DNA from: Stenogyne calaminthoides
Lineage: Eukaryota; Streptophyta; Magnoliopsida; Lamiales; Lamiaceae
Direction: 5' to 3'
Length of the DNA stretch: 64,000 nt
Assembly (NCBI GenBank): GCA_037126765.1
Contig: JBBCBC010000027.1
Location: 9,386,406-9,450,405, forward strand
This document shows, piece after piece, positions 25,110-37,100 of the stretch. The notes beneath the pieces are model-generated. The model had not been told where the DNA came from. It saw nothing but the letters and a program-made list of their open reading frames with translations, and ran no database searches. Numbering within the stretch: position 1 is the first letter of the stretch; each line of letters begins with the position of its first letter. Position numbers and translations under genes: made by a program.

Positions 25110-26418
25110 GAGGGCTCACTCCAACCTTGTTCCTTCTTCTTCCTCTTCAATCGTCCGCCCCATTCCCTATCCTCTTCTTCGAAAAAAATTTCTCTCTTTT
25201 TTTTTGTTTTCAATTCGGCCGTCCCCCCTCCTCTCCATACGGCGGCGACGCCCTTGCGTGAGGGAAACATCATCTCGCCACCTCCGACAAACAGGTATGC
25301 GGTTTCCCTTTTTAAAAAAAATAAATTATTTTTTGCTTCGTCTAAATCGGCCTTTTCTCTCGGAGTAGGTGGCCGTGCGGCTGTGACCCGGGCTGTGAAG
25401 CGGGGAGTGGGCGACGCGAGGAGAAGGTGACACGGGCGAGCTGCTAGGCCGGTGGTGACTCGGGCGTGGGCAACGCGGGCTGCTAGGCCGAGAAGCAAGG
25501 GCGCTCGCGTTGGAGACGACTTGGGCGACGACCAGGGGCAGCGGCGGTGGTTTATTCGGGACGACAGGTAGCCTTTGGGACTCATAAGAAGGATAATATG
25601 CTATAATCCTTTCCTTTGGTACATTTTTCCCTTACATAATTTTCCCAACACTATACGTGTGTAATGATTGTAAATGCCAATTGTAGAATAGGGAAAAATT
25701 GTTGTGGATTATGGAGAGATGGATATTTTTGGTATGAGATTGTTTATAGTGGGTTTGAATTGATTGGATATAGTGGGGAAAATTTTGAATTGATTGATGT
25801 GAGATTGCTTGCTATAATCGAGAATTTTGAATGAACCGCATAAGTGATGGGTAGGCTTGAATATTTGAGGTTGTGGAATTTATTTTTGTTGTAGAATATA
25901 GCATGTGTGCCTATTGAATTGCGGTGAGTTTGGTTATATTTATATGCTTCATTCTATATGACCGAGAGATTGGGCGTTGGAATGTGGACGAATTTTCTTT
26001 ATTAGCATATTGGCCATATGTGTTTGAATGACGGGTATACTAGCATGAATATGAACTTTCGAGTCATTTGGTTTTGCAATTTCAATGGTCTTGGTAGAAA
26101 TTGACTTATTTTGGTGTGGGATGCGACGTATGTGATATGATAAGTATGATTCAACAATTGCATATAAATACCTCAATGATTGAGTTTTGATAGTTGAACT
26201 TGTTGAATTCCTTGATGACTGATGTTGATAGTTGAACTTGTCGATCATTTGTTCCAAAATCATCCTTCTCGGATTTCTCATTCAATTTTGTTGTTGTCCC
26301 TAGGTGGGTTGATCTTTTCATTGGGATTTTGTGGACTTGATTCTTCAACAACATCGACATTGTGACAAAGGGTAAGATTCTTCACATCTAATTGGTTCTT
26401 TACTACGACCTGGTGGGC

Positions 26419-28340
26419 ATGTCGGGTGTTAGTAGTGCTTCTGATTCCGAGTGGCTGTCTGATTCTGGTGACTTGGAGATGGGTCATGGGGCCGTTATTC
26501 TATTTCTGATTCGGAAGAGTCTAGTGGTTTTGGGCTTACACCGACGGCGTCGACTTCTTCTTCTGAATTGGACCACATTAGTTTCCGGCACTCGGGGGTG
26601 CCCAAATCAATTTTAGCTTCCAATCGCGATGGTGGCAGGAATGATACTAGAGATGTTATGGGAGAAGAATCGAATGAGGAAACCGAATTGGACGATGGGG
26701 CCGATGAAGTTGGTTTGGATGAAGAGGCGGATGAAGTCGCGCCCAGTGGGGGGTCCAAACAAGTCAAGACTCGGGTCAGAAAAAAGATCGTGGTGGACGA
26801 TAGTGAGGTTGACCGGTTTATCAATTAGGCAAAGGAGGCGACACAGATTCAGATGAACCTGCCTGAGGGCCGTCCTGCTGCCTTTAATTTTGAAGCTTAT
26901 CGGTTGCAATTCATGCGTAGCCATCTTCCACAGCCATACCGTGATTTCACGGAAGATACTTTTGCGGCAACGGGGTTTGTCTATTGTGTAAGAGATTACG
27001 ATCTTTTCAACCTTTGGGCCAAGTACGAGATCCCTAATGATGTCCACCTTTATGCCCTGACACATAAAGAGCGGGCAAGTCAGCCTCCGGCAAATTGTAT
27101 CGCAGTGAATACGGATGCCATGGAGGCCGGAATCCGGTTTTCTCTTCATCCAGCTGTTAGCCGATTTCTCGAGTATTGGAATTTGTCGTTGACCCAGATA
27201 ACTCCAAATGGGTGGAGCACTTTTTTTGGATTATTGGGGTTGTTTGGCGAGATCCAAACTTCAGCATTCCCTTCTCCCGCCGAGCTCTTTTATTTCACTC
27301 AATTTTCTAAAGGTGACAGTGAAGGTTATTATGCTCTTCGGGCCCGGAACAGTTGGAAAATTATCGAGGAGGTTCCCAATAAGGCCAAGCGTTGGAAAGA
27401 TTCATTTTGGTTTGTTGGTGGGGATTGGAGGAGTCCGGCTGATGACTCCGGGGGATGTGCTCGTATTGACATCCCTTGTGATTACGGAATTAAGACCGGT
27501 AAGTCCTTTATTTTTTAATTGAACTTGTCTCGAACTGACCTAACTTCTTTTCATCTTTTTCAGATCATGACCCTCTCGAAGACAAGCAACTGAGCAGGGA
27601 CTTTGTTGGCCGCCTATTTCAAGTGAGTTGTGTGGATCTTGCCAGTCGGACGGTACCTCGTCTGACCCACAACTCTTTTCTCAAAAAGATCGGGCTAGTG
27701 CTTCCTCCAAATCAGGTCCGAGATTGAATTTCCTCAGGTACAGGCTCGTCTTTAGCTTTCGTCCATTCCCTTTGATTTTTTTTATGTAACTTGCTTTGCT
27801 GATACCTTTGGCTTTTTCTTTTCAGTTCCGTCTCTCGCCGCTATATCTCATATTGATTCGTCATTCCGCCTGACGATGGTTCGTACGGCCCCTTTCCTCC
27901 TTGCTAAGAACAACAAGAGGGCTATCAACAAACAGAAGGAAAAGTTGTCCTCGGATAACGTTGTCACTGCCACTTTGGCGCTTGCCGCCACTTTGGCGCT
28001 TGCCGCCCCTTCGGCTCCTCGCCAAGGATCGAGCAGACAGCAGTCTCGTCCTGCCGTGACTCAGCCGACCAGGACCCATTCTGGAGGTCACAAAAGAGGG
28101 CACCCCGACGGCACCTCAGTTCAGGAAGATTGGGTTTCCCAACGAGCTGTTCGCCTACGGGCCGAGTCGGAGATCATCTGTGATGGAGTTCAGGCTATTC
28201 CCGCTCGCCCTTCGGACAGAGCCGGGGGATCCGGCTCATTTGATCCCCCTCCCATCATCCGCATAGTGGTCTCGCCCCCTCGTCCCCGGTCAGAGGGAGA
28301 TGACACTTATTTGGGCTGGAGTGATGCCCCGGCGCTCAGG
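26419..28340 (+). pseudogene. Transposase_28 ('putative gypsy-type transposon') family gene, decayed
   Basis: Reading begins at about 26419 (MSGVSSASDSEWLS), with a frame slip near 26500. An acidic linker follows, then the conserved core at about 26853-27498: GIRFSLHPAVSRFLEYWNLS, TPNGWSTFFGLL, and KRWKDSFWFVG. A TAG at 26826 interrupts the frame where the phase continues unchanged. An intron 27499-27563 (GTAAGT...TTTCAG) is canonical. A second exon (27564 on) soon meets a TGA near 27726. A further exon at about 27826-28340 (containing SLAAISHIDSSFRLTMVRTA and a proline/serine-rich tail) ends at a GT donor. A following acceptor at about 28422 leads straight into the LTR, so the 3' part is missing. 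No catalytic motif is known for this family. Confidence 0.7.
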
Positions 28341-28440
28341 TAACCTTTCTTTCATTGACTCATTTCATATTTAAAAAGGAGCTGTGTTCAATTTAATGAA
28401 TGTGTTTCTCTTGCTTTTTCAGATATGATAGTGACTCCAC

Positions 28441-29351
28441 ACACCAAAAATTATGGAACGAGATTTGTGATGTGGCTATGTGATTTGGCGATACAAACAA
28501 GTATTAATGAGTGTGAAGAGCAATCAATGCGGAACAAAACGAATGTTCCTCATTGAATGACAATGATCAAGATTCGGAAAATTAAATGCAAGTAAGTAAA
28601 TGCGAGAGGATTTGGGCCGAAGGCCTCTTTTGTTGGCTGATAAAGCCATTGTATTGAATATAAAATTTGCCAACCCTTTAATGAGTTTTAACTTCTCCTA
28701 TTTATAGTACAAGATGACCATCTAGTTGGCCTTGCTACAACTCTCAATAGAATTTGACCGAGCATTAATTGTAACCAGCTACTTTGGACTCTACAACATA
28801 CTCTAAACCTTAGTCTAGCATATTAACCGCCACCACCTGACTGAATTGGCGGTTTGCGGTAGTGTGAGATTTGGCGCCTAGGTTTTCCCTTTTTCGAGAG
28901 TGGCCCAGAGAACCAAAGAATATCTTGAGTCTGTACCATTTTGGGCGGGTGATTCTCTTGACCACAAGTCTCACGAGGAATTGGCTAAGTATATTTTGTC
29001 TCTTTTGTGTATAATTATATCGAGGATGCCTAGTCGTCGATAAGACTTGGTGACCGAGCACTTGGTGTGGCAGCGTACATCTTGACGTGGGGAAGCGGCG
29101 AAACATCTTGGTGTGGTGAGCGAGCCGCATCTGCGGGCCTTGGACATCGCGGCACGGGCGAGTAGGCATGGCATGTGAAGTAGCGTGGGCGTTATCGCCG
29201 AAGTATGTAGAGAGAGACTACGTCGAGCAATTTGTTCATTTTTGAACTTGGCCACCATGACTTGCCCCGTATCTCGGTTTTAATAGAGGTGGTTGTGACT
29301 TAAGGATATAAGAAACCCAAATAATTAGCCGAGATTATTTGGTACACAACA
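28441..29351 (-). repeat. LTR (5' in element orientation), one end damaged
   Basis: It matches the LTR at 23657-24638 but lacks the six terminal bases (TGTTGT on plus) at 28441, where the sequence passes directly into the truncated antisense gene. The outer end is intact and next to the GTATC duplication. Confidence 0.82.
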
Positions 29352-30139
29352 GTATCTGATGTGGACAATGACTGTTACAAGAAAAGTTTATTTCTCTAAA
29401 AAATTAGAAAGAACAAGAAAATTTCTCCCAAGTGCAAAAATGATAAATTTTTAACGTCCACATCAACTACGAGCTCGAGAAACCCCAATTTTAACCGACA
29501 TGTAACTTGTGTGTGAGGAAAAAGAGACAAAATTTTATGTTTTTTCGGCAAAAATGGGATCAAAATTGGACAATTGATATAGTTATGGGACCAAAATTGA
29601 AAAGTTAAATTTTTTGGGACAAAAAACAGATTATAGGAAAGTTATGGGACCAAAAAACTTTTTCTCTCAAGATAAGTATGTGTTATTGTAAAGACAATAA
29701 TGTTTTACAATGTGATGATGGAAAAAAAGAAGAAGATATTTTTACTAATTTAATGGTGTATTCTGGTTGTTTGGGTCTTTACTCTTTAATTACAACAGTT
29801 GATCACAAATCTGAAGGAGAAGCAGATAAAAAAAAGAGGGGAAGCGGATGAAAAATAAAGGGGCAATTACTGTTAGGTGTCATTTATAAAGCGCATTTGC
29901 TCTAAGGTCCACTATTTTTACTCTTTACTCTAAGATGCTAAAATTGAACATAAATGTCTAAATTACCCTTATATATAAAATAATATGCAGATTTTAGATT
30001 TTAAATTTTATTGAATTTTTTATTTATCTATTCTTTTATTAAATTTTTTTTTCAGAAATAAAATATTAGCAAAAAATTTTGCATATTTCTGATTTTAAAA
30101 TTTACCAATTTTTTTAATTATCTGTAATTTTATTTAATT

Positions 30140-30450
30140 AATTCTTTTTAATATTAGTCAAAAAAATCTGCACACCCCAATTTTTTTTAATCATCGCTGT
30201 CCTTTTATTTAAAAAATTATGCACCTTTAAAAAAAATGCACACTCATAAAAAATTATAAACACCTAATTTTTTTATTCATCTGTTATTTTATTTAAAATT
30301 CTGCACACCCGTAAAAAATTATGCACACCCCAAATTATTTTTAATCATCTGTTCTTTTATTTAAAGACTGCACACCCGTAAAAAAAAATCTGCATGCCCG
30401 TAAAAATTTCTGCACACCCCAAATTCTGCACACCCGTAAAAAATACAGAT
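30140..30450. repeat. Degenerate short tandem repeats
   Basis: Repeated units containing CTGCACACCCGTAAAAAAT and TTTTAATCATCTGTTCTTTT alternate six or more times with variable spacing. Confidence 0.6.
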
Positions 30451-30991
30451 ATTTCACTCACTCAAATCACTTGCCGAAAACTTCTTTAAACAGAAAATTG
30501 AGACATTATCTTCTGAAATGTTGAGCAGATAACCATGAATTGCTATCAAAGTATCTAAATTATAAGATCCTTTAATGGAATTGCAAATTGCATCAACTCA
30601 AAAGACAAAATTTTCTATCCATTAATGTGAAACTTTATTTAACAATGAAAAATCTCAATCATAACACTGTTCACAAGTCAGAACATATGAAAAACACAAA
30701 AATCTTGACCAAATTCATCCATCTAAATAACACATAAACACATACTCATGAATCAACATTATACAATAACACTGCTCATGATTAACTAGAGATATCAATG
30801 GCCTTGACCTCAGGCTTCTTCACCAAAGTAGAAGTTTTCTCTCATCCAATGGTTTCTTCCAGCATGATACATATAATAAATTAGCCCATCATCAATTCAA
30901 GCCTCCTTTTATGTTTTTTCTTAATTATTTGGGCACCTAAAATTAGTAGAGAAAAAAGGGGGAAAAAAAAAGAGAGAAAAAAGCATTGTTC

Positions 30992-31421
30992 TTATCTATG
31001 CCATGTAACCAGAGTTTCTATGAATCGCAATCCATCAAACCTCAGCGCAAATTTATCCCAAGATGCCGATCCCTGCGATCCTGAATTCTCGCTCTATTTC
31101 CTCGCACAATTATCCTTTAAACAAATCAAGAGCAAAACACAATCAGAACACCGAATTCACCAATTTCCACATAAAATCCCCAATCGTTAACAAATCCAGA
31201 AGAATCAACAACCAAGACTACCAAATTCCCCCAAATTAACTGCCGCCGCTAAAAAAAAAATTAACCGAAAATTAAAGTGAAAAAGCGGCGAATTCAGTAT
31301 AAATCGGAAGTAAATTCAAATCAGTTGTTCGATTTACCTCGCGAGCGTCAAAGCACGCAGCGACGAAGTTTATCACGACGGATCCGGCGAATTTCAGGCA
31401 GATGGTGCAGCAGGTCACCTT
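30992..31421 (-). pseudogene. Captured fragment of a small unidentified plant gene
   Basis: Two exon-like blocks are joined by a GT-AG intron: about 31421-31338 (KVTCCTICLKFAGSVVINFV, then AACFDARE) and 31093-30992 (SGSQGSASWDKFALRFDGLR, then FIETLVTWHR and a TAA). The codon phase is kept across the intron, and the amino-acid text looks like genuine coding sequence. No in-frame Met is visible before the first block. I do not recognise a domain or function. Confidence 0.5.
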
Positions 31422-31703
31422 GGGTTTGAGTGGTGGGCGGTGGTTGATTTGAATTGAAGAGAAAGTGAAATGGGGTTGGGGAGGGTTATCGAGAAAGAGA
31501 GTGACAAGTGAGGGGGGGAGATTGAATTGAAGGGTGGAAATGGGTAAATGAGAAGATATTTAAAAAAAAATTAAAATAAAGGAAAAATGAATTAAAGAGT
31601 AAAAATGGTATAAATTGCACCTTATAGTAAGAGTACAAAATGGGTGTACCTAAGATTAAGGGTGTTTTATAAATGGTACTTTTGAGCAATTTTCTCATAT
31701 TTA

Positions 31704-32241
31704 TCTTCAGAGTAACACCTGTTGATCATATAGTAATACAATTTTCAACAACTTATAGACATGTGTACTGAAAAATAAGTATGTGTTATTTGTCATTGTA
31801 GTAATACATAAACTTACTTATAGTAACACATATTTGTCCTTATAATAACACAGATCTATGAGAAAGTTCTGTTGTTTTATCTTTGTATGAATTTTATAAA
31901 AAAATTGTGTTTGACCCGATTCGACTGAATTTTAAATCTGTGAAATATTTCATAGGAAAGTTGGCCTATACATACATTGAAGTGTGAATTGAAGTTTGAT
32001 AAGAGCGCGAGAGCAAGGGGTGAAAAAAGGTGTATGTAATGGAGTATAAAAAATGATGCTCTTTGTTTTCACAATCGTCGCATTTGTATCATAATCCATA
32101 AATGCTGCTCAAATTAAACCGAAAGAGAGAGCTAAGTAAAAAGAACACTAGTGCATTGAACACCAATAGGGAAATAAAATTTATTCAAACTATACAACAC
32201 CTTAGACCCCGATATTAGGCTGTTATCTATTTAATTACACC
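31704..32241. other. AT-rich intergenic DNA
   Basis: Contains the dispersed repeat (GTAACACATATTTGTCC-like runs, about 31720-31870) shared with 350-690 and 63.4 kb. No gene seen. Confidence 0.5.
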
Positions 32242-32252
32242 CACACATTGTT

Positions 32253-32522
32253 TTTTTTTTTTAGGAAGAGACGAGAAACTCCCCCCACCCGTGCCGTTGG
32301 CCCCTCAGCCGGGCGGGTTGTAAATCGAAGGATGTGCCCAAGTGACAGACACTTGTGGGAGAGAGTCAACATGATTCAATCCCCAGGACAAACCCCCATA
32401 ATATTTCAATGGAGAATTTGTCCCACACAGGATTCGAACCTGTGTTGCCAAGGGACTTCTCCCCACATCACCACAAGCTTTATCACTTGGCTATGCCCTT
32501 GGGGGCAAAACACTTTTAAACT
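32253..32522 (-). mobile_element. tRNA-derived SINE
   Basis: On the minus strand it begins with a tRNA-like head: box A region TAGCCAAGTGATA (32493-32481) and box B GGTTCGAATCC (32440-32430), the internal RNA polymerase III promoter. It ends with an A-run (the T-run at 32251-32262 on plus). It is flanked by an 11-bp duplication, CACACATTGTT (32242-32252 and 32523-32533). The body of about 270 bp is longer than a tRNA, which separates it from a tRNA gene. It depends on a LINE for movement. Confidence 0.88.
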
Positions 32523-32581
32523 CACACATTGTTGCTCTATACATAGGCTACACACGGGTTGAAACTGCCTACATGCGCTCG

Positions 32582-33405
32582 ATGTCAACCACCAGATGAA
32601 GTCCCTCGAGCCGAAAATATAGGCAACCTAGATAGGTCGCTGGGAAAGATCGACCTAGCCATATCAAGGTCGGTTTAGGGTTATCTCCTAACCCGAGCTA
32701 TGTGTTCGCGAGCTGATGAAACCTCGGGATCCGACCTCGACTTGGCACGGATTCCCAATGACGGCGCCTGTACGCTTGAGCCCGAGGAAGAAAATCAAAT
32801 CAGAGAAGACTTTCCCCAAAGGGAAACTGCTTTCTGATGATCCAAAACGCAACAGAGACAAGAGGTCCCAAAGGGGAAGATTTTGTTGGGATAAGCATAC
32901 TTTCACGTATAACCCCAACAGATTCTAATGAGCGACCTCGAACATTGGGCCAGCGATCTCGGGTACTACACCAGCGACCTCGAGTATTACACCAGCGACC
33001 TCGGGCAAGCAACTCGAGGCAGGGAGGCCATCCCAAAGTTGGCTGAGACGGTCGGCCCCATTTAATGCTCCCTGAGAGCCATTAAATGCCCTAGACACTA
33101 GTCCCCTAGGGGGGCTATATCCCATGAACTTGTAGTATAAATACAAGTAATTAAGACTCATTGAAGGGTTCCAACTTCTCATTAAATGCAAGACTTTACT
33201 AGCCAAAAAAGAGGCCTTTGGCCCAAACACTCTTGCAATTTATTGTTTTCTATCACATAGATTCAAGCATTAAATAGCATAATCCCCACATTAATGAAGA
33301 ACATTCTCTTTGTTCTTCATTAATCATCAACAATCATTAATCCACCACATAATTTAATGCCAATCATAGCCACATTAATGACATAAACCTAACATCATAT
33401 TTCTG
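32582..33405 (+). repeat. LTR-like remnant of a gypsy element
   Basis: This is a GC-richer block with a TATA box (AGTATAAATACAAG, about 33135) and leader-like sequence after it. It ends beside TTTCTGGTATCA (about 33400), which resembles a primer-binding site. No second copy, internal region or target duplication is visible, so it may be a truncated element or solo LTR. Confidence 0.45.
32930..33012. repeat. 21-bp minisatellite, four units
   Basis: Four tandem units of about 21 bp, of the form CCAGCGACCTCGGGTATTACA, lie inside the LTR-like remnant. Confidence 0.8.
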
Positions 33406-34119
33406 GTATCAATAGTTGGTATTAATTTGTAAGATTTGTAATATTAGTTTAAATGTGATGATATTCGTTTCATAATATGAACAAGTTCACTAATACACAT
33501 TTGAGTTTGGACAGCTGTTAAAATAGCCCTTAGAGAGCGGTTATAACAGTTGTCCAAGTAACAACTGTCCAAGCTTGGACAACTATTAAAAAACCGCTGT
33601 CCAAAAGATTGGGCTTGGACAGCGGTTTTCAACCGCATTGCAAGAGGGGGGCTTGGACAGCGGTTAATAACCGCTGTCTAACTTCATTTTTTTTTTACTA
33701 ATTTCTTTTATTATGTTAGATAGACAGCGGTTATAAACCGCTGTCCAACATCTTTTTTTTTTAATTATTAATTTATATTTTAATAATCCTATAATAAAAC
33801 CATAAACCAAAACTTATATATACATCCAATACCATAAACCATGAACCATAAACCAAAAATCCTATAATAAAACCATAAACCAAAACTTATACCACATATA
33901 CGTCCAATACCAAAACATCAAATAAATAAACATACACATCATGAAATAAATAAACATACACATCATAAACATACATCCAATTAATACACCAAAAATATGA
34001 AATATATATCATCACAAATATATAATTTCATTACATGCTACCAAAATTTCAAATAACGATCACTCAATATCGTATGAATATAAGAATCGATTGTAAAGGT
34101 ACCCCGTCTAATCGTTTTT

Positions 34120-37100
34120 TCATTTCTCCAGTCTTTTCTTAGAGTAAGACTTGAGCTCACGTTCATAGACAAACTGCAAACAACGAATCAATCAATATAG
34201 TATAAATTTTTATTCAATCAATAATAATTTAAATAAATCGATAAATTGACTTACATTGAGAGGAATGTTCGTTAGAGAAGTGCGGATTATATCTTCAATA
34301 AAGCAACACACAAAATGTCCACAATGTTTATTATCTCGTTGCTTCGGAACCTGTTGATTAACAATTATAATCAAGTATTACAATTATGATTTCTTTCTAT
34401 TAATTTGATAATTTACTAAATTAAATTTATCTTAATGTTAATCCAGTTCACTTTATTTAACTTAGATCTTGAACCTTGACTCTGAAGGCAACTCCGATAC
34501 ATCGTCATCACACTATTATTATTATAATTAAAAAATAAAAATAGATTAAATATGCATAATTTTAAAAGTAAAACAAATCATTATATAGAATATTAAAAAT
34601 GAACTTACGCTTTCATATATGAAACGAGATCAGGGCGATTTGAATAAACTCCATCCTGAGTTGGGTCCATAAAATACACACTTAATGTATTCATGTTGTA
34701 TGGCGACCAGCACCCAATGGTTCCTATATTTTATTGAGAATATTAAAATTAACTGCAAATTTAGCATATATATGTGCAAATATTATAAACATGAATACAA
34801 ATTTTAACGAAATGTTTATCACTCACCCCACATTTGTTGGCCAAAAAATGAGATGTTCGCCCCGGTTTGATTCAAAGATATGATTAACTAACACATCCAT
34901 GGTCTGTACTCTATCACCCAATATGCAAGACACTTGGGGGGAGACGAAGGAATACATTCCACTTGCTCGGACATCTCTAGAGAGATATACCTCACCCAAA
35001 TATCTTTAACCAACATATATACGCTAATTAATATTTAAAAAGAAAAATTAAACTATCTGAGAAAGTGAATATTGAGAATTAGTAAACACATACCGAGGTA
35101 AAGGGCTATGGTGGTTGCACTCAACCACTCGTCATTCAAGACTTGGCAAGACATGTTCCTCATCGATTTAATTCTTGGAAAGTATTACGATGAAAGTGAG
35201 CAAGCATGGGAACCTGTGGCGATCTCGAAAGCATTAGACGATACCATCCGGTGCACCCTAGATCATACATAATCATCGTGATCTAAGTCTCCAAATCATG
35301 GGATAACCAAGTCCGAGCGCGATGGAGTCCTCGTTCTCGCCTCGACCGCTCTCGACACACCCCCGGTTTCTCTTTTAGCCTTTTGTGGTGATTTCTTATG
35401 AGGCATTTGTGGTGTCGGCAGATTCTACAATTAATTTGCAATATTATTTAGAACCACAAATAAGATAATGAACTTTAATAACATATATTTTACCCTCATG
35501 GTGCTTAGACCAAGTTCTTTCGGCCATTCGATGAAGTGCCGGACCATTTATTCGATCGTGGACGGCTTCATCGATTGGTTTTTGGCAATGAATCCTCTTG
35601 TCCAATTACGGGTACATCGAGTGTGACCCTCACGAAACCGGGAGTGATAGGATGACCATGAATCATTCCATGGGGAGCCAGGTAACGTTCGGCCACCAAC
35701 CGTCGGGATCCTCCAAAAAAAAAGGTAGCAAAAAGGTCGTTGGTCGCTGAATAAGATATTTAGTTAGAAAATTTTAATACACTAGTCTTTAATTAAAACA
35801 AATGTGAGACATGCGTGTCGATACCGAGAGACGTTTTGAAGTGCCTCAATAAAGTCGTCCTTAGGGTTAGGTGAAAAACATAGCATTAGCGACACTATGT
35901 TCTGACTTGCTCCACTTTCGGCGACATTACGTGGCTCGTTCTTCTCTCGGACCTCAAACTTTCCACATCTTTAGACAACTTGGCAACCTGTTCCGTTAGT
36001 ATACCTACCATATTCATGGCTTGAAGATCAGGTGCCATCGCTAACGATGTCTTCGTCACGCCATATCCGACACTCCGTGAGCGGTCGGGATGCTCCTGAC
36101 AACCTATAGCCCGTTCAAACAGATCATCAGGGCCGATAATGCGGAAGTCGTCAGGCGTCATGGTCTGAGATAGACGCTCCTGAATCACAAAAACAAAAGA
36201 TTATTATTTAATTATTTGTTTATAAATAATAGTTTGTAATTGAAAAATAAATTAATGGATAGATTACCCCTTCTTTGATGATGCGTTGTGCACTGGGATC
36301 GTGAATATTCCCGTCTCGACCCTTTCTGGTAGTCTAAAATAAGTCAAAATGGGTAACAATAGGCTCAATCTCTCCAGCCTTTCTTCTTTCTTCTTTCTAC
36401 GATAGTGATGAACGTGTCCCTTTATTAGATATATTAAAAGTGAATATATAAAAAAAATTAAAAGTTAGGATTTTGATCTCACCATATTTTCTCTTATTCG
36501 TGCATAACCTTTGTTCGATCCACGATATCGCGCCTCCATCGACTTGGCTTGATCGCGATTTTTATTACTTCGATTCTACAGTATAATAGAAATATGATAA
36601 ACACTGAAAAACTTAGGGCATTAGAAATTAAGGAAATGACATTGATCAATTTTACCTGGAAATCATCCTCCATAGCTCTGCTCACAAACTCCTCCCAGAA
36701 TGGAGCCACCATAGGGCTATTATTATGATCTGTGGGAGGCGGACTAGCGGAGTAAAGATCGGTTCGGGATCTCGTGTGTTACTTCTCAACCAAGTCCGAA
36801 AATTATTGGCCATTACTCCAAACTTGCGACAATAGTTGCTTCTTCTTTTGTGTGGTCAAGACCTCGAATGTAGTCTATCGCATATAACATAACAATTTAG
36901 TAAATTTAAGGGTTATACTACAACTTTCAATAAATATATAATTAACATACCGTAAGTTCGTCCCATAATCTTTCCTTCAAATGAGTCAGTTTGGGGCTAC
37001 GCCAGTCCTTGGCTGGCAGCACGATAGGGATCACGCTCCTGACTGCATCTCCAATGTAGAAGGACAACGACTCACTCTCTTTTCATATTGCCTGTCCAAA

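Larger units (their letters stand above)
23657..29351 (-). mobile_element. Non-autonomous LTR retrotransposon, probably Tat-lineage gypsy, with antisense gene
   Basis: Long direct repeats (23657-24638 and 28441-29351) have inverted ends TGTTGTACACCAA / TTGGTACACAACA and a perfect 5-bp duplication GTATC (23652-23656, 29352-29356). Orientation is taken as minus for two reasons. Inside the repeats TATAAATAGGAG reads on the minus strand (23920-23927 and about 28697), and a purine tract ATGAGGGGCAAT abuts the 24638 boundary on the minus strand. The 3.8-kb interior has no gag or pol. It has only a plus-strand, intron-containing gene of the Transposase_28 family, the arrangement reported for antisense ORFs next to the 3' LTR of Tat-lineage gypsy elements. 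Lineage is inferred. Confidence 0.85.
23454..29668. mobile_element. MULE-like TIR element, family M1 copy 1, split by an LTR element
   Basis: The two arms, 23454-23651 and 29357-29668, are inverted repeats of each other: AGAGAAAAAAAGTTTTTTGG on the left and its near-exact inverse on the right, with inverted 'ggtcccat' phrases following. The pair is bounded by a perfect 9-bp target duplication, AAGATAAGT (23445-23453 and 29669-29677), the size made by Mutator-type transposases. Without the inserted LTR element it is about 510 bp, like copies 2 (43062-43758) and 3 (48323-48830). No coding capacity of its own. Confidence 0.88.
29857..31703. mobile_element. Candidate Pack-MULE-like TIR element with captured gene
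   Basis: The left arm reads GGGGCAATTACTGTTAGG then TCATTTATAAAGCGC. The right arm, reversed, reads GAGAAAATTGCTCAAAAG then CCATTTATAAAACACC. Both then run into TTTTTACTCTTTA-type sequence. These diverged inverted repeats bound 1.85 kb. The interior has a GC-rich two-exon gene fragment (30992-31421, minus) and a run of TGCACACCCGTAAAAAAT-like repeats (30140-30450). I could not identify a clear 9-bp duplication, so the exact edges are approximate. Confidence 0.6.

Noticed and set aside
25091..25585. 164-codon minus-strand frame in the LTR element
   Set aside because: Opposite strand of the CT-rich leader of the antisense gene; low-complexity composition, no domain.
32430..32493. Candidate tRNA gene (box A and box B present on minus)
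   Set aside because: Body continues for about 270 bp, ends in an A-run and is flanked by an 11-bp duplication; it is a SINE.
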